DNA from: Parvularia atlantis
Lineage: Eukaryota > Opisthokonta > Rotosphaerida
NCBI GenBank assembly: GCA_943704415.1
Contig: CALSCO010000556.1
Location: 1 to 20,239 of the forward strand
Direction of reading: 5' to 3'
Length of the DNA: 20,239 nucleotides
The stretch's first letter is position 1. Each line of letters opens with the position of its first letter. The position numbers and the translations under genes were made by a program. The notes under the pieces were generated by a model. It did not search any database, had not been told where the DNA came from, and saw only the letters and a list, made by a program, of their open reading frames with translations. Of the stretch, positions 1 to 6,849 are shown piece after piece.

Positions 1-1212
1 ATCAGCATGTGGCGTGCACGCGTGCAACGAAGGCGCACCGGCAAAGACAGGCCCGCCGAGCGCAGTGACGAGCATGCCCACGAGCCGGTCGCGTTGAGCA
101 GCGAGCGCGGTAGCGTCTGCAGCTGCGGTCAGCAACCGCGTTGTCACGGCGCTCCTCGTGCGCCGCACCGGCCAGCACGGCGATGGAGCCGACGGCCGTC
201 GCAGCCTGCTTGCGCCAGGGCCATGATGCGCCCGTCACGGCCTGCTCGACCGCGTCCAGCACGCCCGCAAAGTGCTGCCGCAGCGCCTGTTGCTTGCCTG
301 CACGCGCGTACGCGTGTGAGCGTGCGAGCGGTCCATCGCGCACCACGCACCGCCGGCCGCCTCGTCCAGCACCTCGGCCCACTGCACGCCGAGCGTCTCG
401 TTCTCGTCAAACACGCCCAGGAACGCCGCCGGCACGATGACCGCTGCTGCCTCGCGCACGCTCGATCGCACGGCGCGCGCCAGCTCCACGCACAGCATCG
501 GGCCGACCTCGTGCGCGACGTCTGCGTGCACCAACGGATCAGCCGCGCCACCTCAGCGCGCACAGTCGCGCACCGTCCTTGCCGCTCTCGAGGTACAGCT
601 TGCGGGCGTGCGCGAGCAGCCGCTCGACCGACGCTTGAGGTGCGACCGCGGCGACGCGCGCCGTCGTTGCCGCCATCACCTTTCGCAGCAGCGCCGATGA
701 CGGGTCCTGCACCGCGCCCGACAGCGCCTGCAGCAGCGCCGGTGCATGCGCGCCGAGCAGCGCCGGGTAGTGCTCCGCCAGCAGCAGGCACACGCGCGCC
801 GAGGCAGCCTGGGGTGTCGCGGCCGTCAGGCACGCGGGCGCGCGCCTTGCTTGGGAAGCCGACGGACGCCCTTGCGGACGACGTTGAGCAGGCGCGGCAT
901 CATCTGGTCGATCGAGTCCTGGCGGAGCTGCCGTGCGGCGGCGTGAGCGGGCGGTTGCACTTGAACAGTGGCGCACCCGCTTGTTGGTCGCGCACGCCTC
1001 GATCGGGCGACGACCGCGTCGCCGCGAGCCGGCCCTGGTCGAGCTGAGCGCGAGCACGGTGCGTGAGCGGCCCGCCTGTGCGTCGCACTGGGCGCACCTC
1101 GTCCTTGGAGATGTTGTACTTGTCGACGTGGTGCTAGCGCATGTGGAGGCACAGCGCCGATCACGCCCTACCTGCACGCGTTCACCACGCACCTCGGCGA
1201 CCACCTGCGCAT
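1..1212 (-). CDS. ECM29: ECM29-like proteasome adaptor, internal fragment
   Basis: HEAT-repeat protein of the ECM29/ECPAS family, which tethers 26S proteasomes and checks their assembly. I read coding exons at 1212-1193, 1133-1098, 1043-996, 927-844, 808-574, 521-351, 297-169 and 122-39; an intron opened at 38 runs off the window. Family landmarks in order: MPRLLNVVRKGV (family MPRL..LIRSGVG), a helical stretch ending LYLESGKD, then VPAAFLGVFDENETLG followed by WAEVLDE (family LGMHE...LWTEVW), and SWPWRKQAA (family SW..K.QAA). Codons end almost only in G or C, so this strand is coding. ECM29 is normally about 1800 residues, and the roughly 1000 N-terminal residues expected upstream are absent: at about 1215-1225 the sequence changes to an unrelated plus-strand exon. 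The intron 843-809 would be only 35 nt with a GC donor. Family identity is fairly sure; whether the gene is expressed is unknown. Confidence 0.78.
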
Positions 1213-1223
1213 CTGCGCGCTTT

Positions 1224-1328
1224 GGGGCGTTCTGCTTGGGCATGACCGAGTACCTCATCAAGCCGTACAAGAAGGAGCAGCTGGTGCAGCTGGTCATCCA
1301 GGCGACCGCGTGGCCGGCGCCCCAGTGA
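1224..1328 (+). pseudogene. Orphan last exon of a response-regulator receiver domain
   Basis: The reading frame ends at TGA 1326-1328 and contains GMTEYLIKPYKKEQLVQLV, the classic end of a two-component receiver: the GM-[DT]-[ED]-Y-L turn, then the conserved Lys-Pro (KPYKKEQL) before the last helix. Every codon from 1239 on ends in G or C, so this strand rather than the antisense is coding. Nothing upstream on this strand supplies the phospho-acceptor half; the sequence turns directly into minus-strand ECM29 exons. The N-terminal receiver motif (VLVVDDNPDM) lies about 1.1 kb away on the opposite strand, in the histidine kinase fragment. I call it a fragment of a host gene. It could also be a misassembly product. 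Confidence 0.65.
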
Positions 1329-1776
1329 GATGCTCTGCCTTTGCACTTTGGTGTCTTGTGTAGTGCAACGCGCACCGCCAGGTGAGAGGACGCGCTCTGG
1401 TGCGAATCGGGTGATCTGCCGATCCACCACCGTGTAAGACTTCGTGGTTCGTAAGCGACGGAAGACACACAACACAGGGGGTGGGGCACGGACTGGGCGG
1501 TGGCTGACGTAGGCCGAGATGGCTGAGGTAAGCGGGGTCGGGGCTGACGTAGGCCGAGATGGCTGAGGTAAGCGGGTGAGGCAAGACGATGACGAGAGAT
1601 GACAACCGTGACGTGCGCTTCTTTTTTCACCACACCACACAAGGCGGGGGCACGGGGGCGTCGGCGATCCTGCAGACCATGCAGAAAGAGAATCGCCTTC
1701 TGTACAGGCCCACGCCCCTCCCCTCCGTGCGCACACATCGTGTAAAGATCCAAAAATGACCGCCGGTTGGAGGACT
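1329..1776. other. Intergenic spacer with a duplicated 34-bp unit
   Basis: No supported gene. Open frames here have poor third-position GC and no recognisable motif. The spacer holds the two-copy repeat listed separately and ends beside the 3' end of the minus-strand exon at 1777. Confidence 0.6.
1502..1575. repeat. Two-copy direct repeat, 34-bp unit at 40-bp spacing
   Basis: The unit starts GGCTGACGTAGGCCGAGATG and ends in GGTAAGCGG. It occurs at 1502-1535 and again at 1542-1575, identical by eye, separated by six bases. No coding function is apparent. Confidence 0.85.
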
Positions 1777-2278
1777 TTAGCATGCGCTGATGGTCATCTC
1801 GGTCGTTAGAGCTGTGGTCGCAGCGACAGGCGCAGAGCGGCTCGCGGTTGCGGTTGTGCTGAACGACATGGTGAACGTGCCGCGGGCGTAGCTGCGCACG
1901 ACCAGCGCCGCCTCGTCAAACGCGCGGCTGGTGACGGCGAACTTGATGTCCAGCGGGAAGTGGCAGTCGAGCGCGAGGCTGAACGTGCGCACGTAGTGCT
2001 TGAGGCGCTGGTCCTGCGCGTCGGCCATGCGCCAGTCGTGGCCGAGCACGGGGTTGAGCACGTCCGTGATCTCGGCGCCGCGCAGCGACATCCGGTAGCA
2101 GTCCTTCACCACACAGCCGCTCCGCCGCCACGACAAGTGCAGCTGCGGCAGCGCGCCGAAGAGCGCAAGGAACTCGTCGCGGTGCAGGTCGAGCACCAAC
2201 GATGTGCGCGCACGCACATGCTTAGCGAAGCGCAGCAGCGCGCCCTTGACGGCAAAGCGAATGCGCTCGACGGCGGCG
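1777..2278 (-). CDS. 3'-terminal exon of an unidentified gene
   Basis: An open frame of about 167 codons ends at the stop 1779-1777. Codon third positions are overwhelmingly G or C, and a plausible acceptor (TGCTCAG) sits just before 2278. The product begins AAVERIRFAVKGALLRFAKH, contains HYVRTFSLALDCHFPLDIKF and ends in a Ser/Thr/Ala-rich tail. I do not recognise the family; there are no transmembrane segments or zinc motifs. No upstream exon in compatible phase can be connected: the kinase exon at 2432 ends in phase 0 and this one begins in phase 2. The stretch 2279-2431 also holds a short G/C-biased frame (VDPGVVEVDAHSDYHRE) in a different phase, so more exon material may be scrambled here. 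Confidence 0.5.
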
Positions 2279-2431
2279 CTGAGCAGCGCAGGTGAAGCGC
2301 ATAGGTTTCGCGGTGGTAGTCGCTGTGGGCGTCGACCTCGACAACGCCCGGGTCGACGTTGGATGCGTGCCTCGTGAACGACCATGCCGCGTCGTCAGCG
2401 TCAACGCAAGCCACGCGGCGTGATCGCACAC

Positions 2432-3195
2432 CTGGCGCATGTCCGGGTTGTCGTCCACGACGAGCACGAGCGGTCGCTTGCGCGCGGGGTGGTCGACGGC
2501 ATCGGCCTTGTCGCCCTCCTGTAGCTGCAGCGCGAGCTCGGCGATGGCCTCGTTCATGTCGGCGAGCGCGCCGACGAGCGGGCCATGGGCCACCCCGCTG
2601 TCCCGCTGGATGGGCAGCATCTGGCTCGAGGTGGATGCCGACGTGCCGTCGCTAACGTCGGAGCCGATGGACTTGTCACGCAGCGGGCCATGCCCGAGCT
2701 CCTGCACGAGCGCGAGGCCGCGCGTCCGTCCGTGCATACTGCCCTCAGCCGCGCGGTAAACAGCACGTCGGCCGGCACGCAGCTCGACGTGGTCCGCCAG
2801 CGGCTCGAGCTCGACGTCGATGCCGCCGCGCAGCGTGAACTTGAACGCGTTCGAGAGCAGGTTGTCGACGATCTTCTCCCACATGTCGGCGTCGACGTAG
2901 ACCGGCTGGCTCGGCGGGGCCACGCGCAGGTCGAAGCGCAGGCCCGCGCCCTCGATCGTCGCGGCGAGGTCGGCCGTGAGCGCGGCGAGGTCGGTCGACA
3001 CAAACGCACGCGCCCCGGCCTCGAACCGGCTAAGCGAGTTGACCAGCTTGAGCCGAGCCGCGCTAGACGATGGCCAGGCGCTGGCCTTGGCGCTGCGCAA
3101 GCGGCTCGACCACGTCTTTGAGCAGCTCCTCGAGCGGGCCGCGGATGAGCGTGAGCGGCGTGCGGAACTCGTGCGAGACGTCAGTGTGTCTCTGC
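2432..3195 (-). pseudogene. Hybrid histidine kinase fragment (HisKA - HATPase - start of receiver)
   Basis: Two-component sensor kinase core. The H-box SHEFRTPLTLIRGPLEELL has its phospho-acceptor His at codon 3173-3171; the N-box follows as MWEKIVDNLLSNAFKF; then comes a degraded ATP-lid segment with GLALVQEL, a helical linker, and the receiver opening VLVVDDNPDM, ending at a GTGTGCG donor after 2432. These belong to the eukaryotic hybrid kinases common in amoebae and fungi, which autophosphorylate on His and pass phosphate to a receiver Asp. Oddities: the H-box frame meets a stop at 3065-3063 and the rest continues in another frame from 3061, so one frameshift separates them; the G1 motif (DxGxG) is absent and the G2 motif is reduced; no sensor or dimerisation exon precedes it, since the kelch gene ends 138 bp upstream; and the receiver stops after its first strand. 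I read it as a damaged or misassembled host gene. Confidence 0.72.
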
Positions 3196-3333
3196 GACAG
3201 AGCCGAAGGTTGCGCTCAACGGTAGTACCAAGGCACTGCCACATACTCACAACACACACGATAAAGTTAGGTTCAGGTTGGGTCAGAGAGGGAAAGGGTG
3301 AAATGACTTGAGGCGTGGGCGCTCGTGGCGCTC

Positions 3334-4701
3334 TCACGCAAGGGTCAGGGCCGCCATAGTGGCCGCGACGACGGCGATCAGGCCGAACGCGCTCTTGGGG
3401 CCGGGCACGACGCCGTCAGACGTCGGCGTCGGCGTGTTGGTCGGGCCGGTGGTCGGGCCACTGGTGGGGCCGGTGGTCGGGCCGGTGGTCGGGGCGTCGG
3501 TCGGCCCGCTGGTGGGGGCGTCGGTCGGGCCGCTGGTGGGGGCGTCGGTCGGGGCGTCGGTCGGGGGCGGCGTGACGGTGAACAACGCGGCGGTCTGGCG
3601 ATACTCAGACGCGTCGCCGCTGCTGCCGAACGAGCTGCCCACGACGAGCACCACATTTTCGTTGATGGCGACGGCGACGTGCTCGTAGAGCTCGGACGGC
3701 GCGCTCGCGACGACGGTCCACGCGCCGGTCGCCGGGTCCCACACCTCGGTCACGTTGGCAGACTCTTGATATTGGTCACCGGCGATGAAGATGAAGTCTC
3801 CCGGCAGGAGGATGCTGGTGCGGAACGACGCTACGTGCGCCGAGTTGAGGTCGCCCGTGGCCGTCCAGGTCAGCGTATCGAAGCTGAAGAGCTCGACGGT
3901 CTTGACGTCAGGCTGGCCGTTCGCCGGGAACCCTCCCACGACCAGCACGAGGCCGCTCTGGAGCGTCTGCGCGTCGTGGTACCAGCGGGCGACGGCGAGG
4001 CTGCCGACGTTCTGCCACTCGAAGCCCGCGTTGAGGGCGAGCATGTAGGTGTTCGCAACGGCGTCGCTGTCGTCCTGATAGCCACCGGCGACGAGAAAGA
4101 TCGAGGAGTCGTTGACGGACACGAAGGCGAACGAGTCGAGCGCGGCCGGCAGGTTGAGGGGCGCGGGCTGCCATCCGCCGCTGGGGTACGAGTACGTCCA
4201 AGTGTCGGAAAAGTCGCCGGCGTCGTTGCTGTAGCCGCCGGCGACGATGACCGTCGCGTCCGAGCCCGTATTGGTGATGACCAGCGTGCGATGGTAGCCG
4301 CGCGGATCACTAGGGAAGTCTTCGAGCGGCACGATCGTGTCGGTGACGGGGTCGTACAGGTCGGTCGAGTTGAGCGCGGCGTCGTCGTTGGACGGGTCGA
4401 GCCCGCCAAAGATGAGCACCTTGCCGTCGAACAGCAGATCAGCCGACGAATACAGGCGCGGGTGCTGCATCTCGCCGCCGGCGTAGGTCCACTGGCCCGT
4501 GCTCGGGTCGTAGATCTCGTTGCGGGTCGAGAGCGAGCCGCCGACGACGAGGACGCGGCCGTCGTTGAGCACGACCGGCACGGCGAGGGCGCGGCGCTCG
4601 TTCAGCTCGTTGGCGGTCGCCCACGAGTACGACTGTGCCGCGGCGCACGTCGCGAGCAGCAGCAGCGCGACGAGGGCGGTGGCGGTGGTGTGCGACATCA
4701 T
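3334..4701 (-). CDS. Secreted, probably GPI-anchored kelch-propeller protein
   Basis: Single-exon gene, 455 residues, starting at the first Met of a Met-Met pair directly before a signal peptide (residues 1-23, hydrophobic core ALVALLLLATCAAA). Residues about 24-375 form a beta-propeller of about seven kelch-type blades, each with a hydrophobic strand ending Gly-Gly or similar (VLVVGG, VLIFGG, VIVAGG, FLVAGG, VLVVGG, FIFIAG, VLVVGS), and some have a later Trp (TGQWTY, TGAWTV). Then comes a mucin-like stalk of PTDAPT, SGPT and TGPT units (about 378-425) and a C-terminal hydrophobic stretch that ends at the stop with no cytoplasmic tail, as in GPI-anchor signals. Several Asn-X-Ser/Thr sites are present. 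It resembles galactose-oxidase-like and kelch surface proteins, but no catalytic residues can be assigned. It is the only gene in the window with no intron. A role in adhesion or the cell surface is inference. Confidence 0.85.
   Translation of the reverse strand: MMSHTTATALVALLLLATCAAAQSYSWATANELNERRALAVPVVLNDGRVLVVGGSLSTRNEIYDPSTGQWTYAGGEMQHPRLYSSADLLFDGKVLIFGGLDPSNDDAALNSTDLYDPVTDTIVPLEDFPSDPRGYHRTLVITNTGSDATVIVAGGYSNDAGDFSDTWTYSYPSGGWQPAPLNLPAALDSFAFVSVNDSSIFLVAGGYQDDSDAVANTYMLALNAGFEWQNVGSLAVARWYHDAQTLQSGLVLVVGGFPANGQPDVKTVELFSFDTLTWTATGDLNSAHVASFRTSILLPGDFIFIAGDQYQESANVTEVWDPATGAWTVVASAPSELYEHVAVAINENVVLVVGSSFGSSGDASEYRQTAALFTVTPPPTDAPTDAPTSGPTDAPTSGPTDAPTTGPTTGPTSGPTTGPTNTPTPTSDGVVPGPKSAFGLIAVVAATMAALTLA
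3438..3568. repeat. 12-bp coding minisatellite of the kelch-protein stalk
   Basis: About ten units of roughly 12 bp (such as GTCGGGCCGGTG and GGGGCGTCGGTC on the plus strand) encode the Pro-Thr-Asp/Gly stalk on the minus strand. The plus strand carries many closely spaced G runs, so quadruplex formation is possible. Confidence 0.8.
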
Positions 4702-5178
4702 GGGGCGGGTTTCGCGGAAAGGGGGGGGAAAGTGGGGCGGCTTCGGCGGAACCGGGCCACGATCCAACGGACAACTCGTGCGCACAGAGGGCACCGGCAT
4801 CATTAGTTGCGATAAGTGGCTGTGGCCTCGCGGCTGGCGGCTGTGGTGAGCAGGGGCTGAGTTAGCAGCGGCATGGAGTTCGCAGCGGCATGGAGTTTGC
4901 GGTGGCTGTGGCCTCGCTGGCATCGCGGCGGTGGTGAGCAGGGGCTGAGTTCGCAGCGGCTGTGGCCTCGCGGCTGTGGTGAGCACTGCCAGTGGCCTGC
5001 AGCGTTGAGTTCGCCGTGGCTATGAGTTCGCATTGCCTCCTCAGCAGCAGCCGCGCAGTCTCAGCAGCAGCCGCGAAGTCTCAGCCACGCGCTCACAGCA
5101 GCAGTAACGCAGTCTCAGCAGTAGCGCAGTCTCAGCAGCAGCCACGCGCTCACAGCCACGCCAGACCAAAGGTCCACA
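4702..5178. repeat. Repeat-rich spacer between kelch and TMEM208 genes
   Basis: Left half (about 4815-5030): irregular repeats of a G-rich unit such as GGTGAGCAGGGGCTGAGTT at 4845-4863 and 4932-4950, plus several GCGGCTGTGGCCTCG-like segments. Right half (about 5040-5160): a C-rich unit close to AGTCTCAGCAGCAGCCGCG repeated several times, with CACGCGCTCACAG twice. The two halves look like diverged inverted copies of one another (GCTGAG/CTCAGC with flanking GCGGC/GCCGC). No gene is supported; open frames across it are repeat products. It would contain the 3' end of TMEM208 and the promoter of the kelch gene. Confidence 0.7.
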
Positions 5179-5900
5179 CTACCGTCGCACGGCGGTGCGC
5201 ATGGCCGGCCGCCGTTGCTCCTTGGCCGCGCGCTTGTCGGCGCGGTCCTCGGCCACGCGCGCCATCGCGGCCTGCGCCGCGGCCATCTCACGCCGGCTGC
5301 GCAGCCACGGCCCGACGAGGTGCGTCCACGCGAGGAACGCGGCGTAGCCGGGGATCTGCCGCCGGCAGCCGCGCGGTCAGCAGCCGTCGCGCCCAGCAGG
5401 AGAAGCACGAGGCGCGCACGACAAGCAGCACGAGCCACGCCCAGTCGGTCAACGCGCCGACGATGAGCACGGCCAGGGCGACGTAGAGCACGTCGTGCAG
5501 GTACTCGTTCAGCCCCTTGCCGGCCAGGTCGGCGCCGCCGCTGACGAGTGTCCCGGCGGCATCGTACGCGGGCTGCGCACGTCGCCTCGATCAGTCCCCA
5601 CCACCTGCAGAGGCCTGCGAGCACGCGCCGTCGCCTCGCGATGCAGCACGTACAGCGCCGCGCCCGCCAGCAGCTCGGCCGCGAGCGCGGCGGCGATCGG
5701 GCCGGCCGTCCAGCTGCCCCAGCCCCACGCGACGCGCACGGCGCCGTACCAGGCCTGCACGCGAGGGGGGAGGGGGCGCGATCAGCGAGCAGAGGCACGA
5801 TGCGCAGGCGCCGCACGGTGGCCGCCGCAAAGGCGCCGAGGAGGAGGCGCAGGCGGCGCGTGTTCTCGGCGAGCTGCTTCTTGGCCGCTGATCCCGCCAT
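5179..5900 (-). CDS. TMEM208: TMEM208 / SND2-like ER membrane protein
   Basis: Four coding exons, 5900-5817, 5754-5629, 5572-5420 and 5355-5179, give 179 residues; the human protein is about 173. The start MAGSAAKKQLAENTRRLRLLLGA matches the family's KKQI.EEN...L opening. It continues with hydrophobic segments at about residues 20-40, 47-65 and 97-131, the central motif GKGLNEYLHDVLYVAL (family GMAEHLKDVILL), HLVGPWL before a charged helix, and a basic C-terminus rich in Arg, Lys and Gln. TMEM208 and yeast Snd2 act at the ER in SRP-independent targeting of membrane proteins. Introns are 62, 56 and 64 nt. The second (5628-5573) needs a GC donor (GCGCGT) to keep frame. The start lies 99 bp from that of the divergent Rpp21/Snm1-like gene, suggesting a shared promoter. 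Confidence 0.9.
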
Positions 5901-5999
5901 TCGCTATCATGTGACTCACAGCATGTCGGACATTCGACGCATACGCAGACGGGCAAGAGACAGCAGGACGGAGTTTGCCTGATCAGCCAGTGAGGCGCG
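5901..5999. promoter_or_regulatory. 99-bp bidirectional promoter, TMEM208 / Rpp21-like
   Basis: The whole gap between the two start codons is 99 bp, so both promoters and both 5' leaders must lie here or reach into the neighbour. It contains TGACTCA at 5912-5918, an exact AP-1/bZIP core, overlapped by CATGTGAC. No TATA box or CCAAT box is visible. Binding is untested. Confidence 0.5.
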
Positions 6000-6745
6000 A
6001 TGTCGCACACGGCGCGCTTCGCGTGGCTCGTCGCGCAGCGCTTCGCGGAGGCCGAGCCGTCGACGGCGCGCCGTGCCGTGTGCGTCTTGCGCCTTGTACC
6101 CATCGTGACCGTGATCACTGATGCCGCTACGCAGCCTGCGCCTCGCCGAGGACGCGCTGGACGCCGATGCCAACGGGCTGCGCCTGGGCGACGCGGCGGC
6201 GCGCGGGCAGCCGGTGTGCGCGCACTGCCTCGCGCCGCTGCTGCCCGGCGTCAACTGCACAGTCCGTGTCCGATCGCTGCGCAAGCGCCGCGCCCCGCCC
6301 CCGCTGCGCCTCGCGCGATCGGCCGCAACGCCCGGGCCGCGCCGCGGGCTGCTGCGCAACGTCGTGGTGCGGCGCGTCTCGCTGCTGATCGCGGGCGCCG
6401 TGCTGATCGCGCCGCCGGCAGCACTACGGCTGCGCAGCGTGCGGCAAGACGACCGAGCTCGGCGGCGCGGCCAAGACGCACGTGCGCGCGATCGGCGGCG
6501 CGGCCAAGGCGCGTCTCGCGGCGGCAGCAGACGTCGCGCCATCAGCCGCGTTATCGACACCGGCCAAGCCAGCGCCGTCACCAGCGCCGTCACCAGCGCC
6601 GTCACCAGCACCGTCACCGGCAGCCAAACGCCAACGGCGACGGAGCGGGCAGCAGGGCGGCGTGCTCAAGCAGCTGCTGGCCGCGCGCAAGCCCGCGGCG
6701 CCCGCGCCGGCCTACTCGCTGTCGCAGTTTATGCAGTCGTTGTGA
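6000..6745 (+). CDS. RNase P/MRP subunit of the Rpp21/Rpr2/Snm1 family
   Basis: Three exons, 6000-6079, 6135-6366 and 6422-6745, encode 211 residues. The N-terminal helical part (RFAWLVAQRFAE and DALDADANGLRLG) precedes a split zinc ribbon: C55-x2-C58 in PVCAHCLAPLLPGVNC and C108-x2-C111 in HYGCAACGK. The motif CAHCLAPLLPG with a later NC matches the Rpp21 signature CRGC..LLVPG..C. Family members bind the RNA of RNase P (tRNA 5' processing) or RNase MRP (rRNA processing) in the nucleolus. The C-terminal 90 residues are family-unlike: a Pro-Ala-Ser repeat, a basic stretch KRQRRRS, and a short tail with LKQLLAARK, which recalls Snm1 or C18orf21 more than Rpp21. Introns of 55 nt each have GTGCG donors. 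The gene converges on severin, with 104 CA-rich bases between the stops. Confidence 0.78.
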
Positions 6746-6849
6746 GTGCACACGGAGGAAGAAAGACACACGCACAGCACAGCGAGGACACAAGGCACAC
6801 ACGCGCACACACGCATGTGCCGCTCGCCGGCCGACGCCACCGGGCGCGC

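Noticed and set aside
977-1043. Apparent one-base frameshift in an ECM29 exon
   Set aside because: A GTGCGCG donor after 996 gives a 48-nt exon (1043-996) that keeps frame, so no indel is needed. The alternative donor at 976 would require one.
7-1047. Plus-strand open frame of 346 codons
   Set aside because: Shadow of the ECM29 exons in GC-rich DNA; Arg/Ala/Pro-rich with no motif.
1080-1150. Plus-strand LVLGDVVLVDVV resembling the central strand of a receiver domain
   Set aside because: Third positions are mixed here, whereas the minus frame (VDKYNISKDE) has only G/C-ending codons and continues into ECM29. Chance resemblance is more likely.
3325-4806. Long plus-strand open frame (493 codons) opposite the kelch gene
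   Set aside because: Antisense shadow: the minus frame has a signal peptide, kelch blades and G/C-ending codons; the plus product is an Arg/Val/Gly-rich composition artefact.
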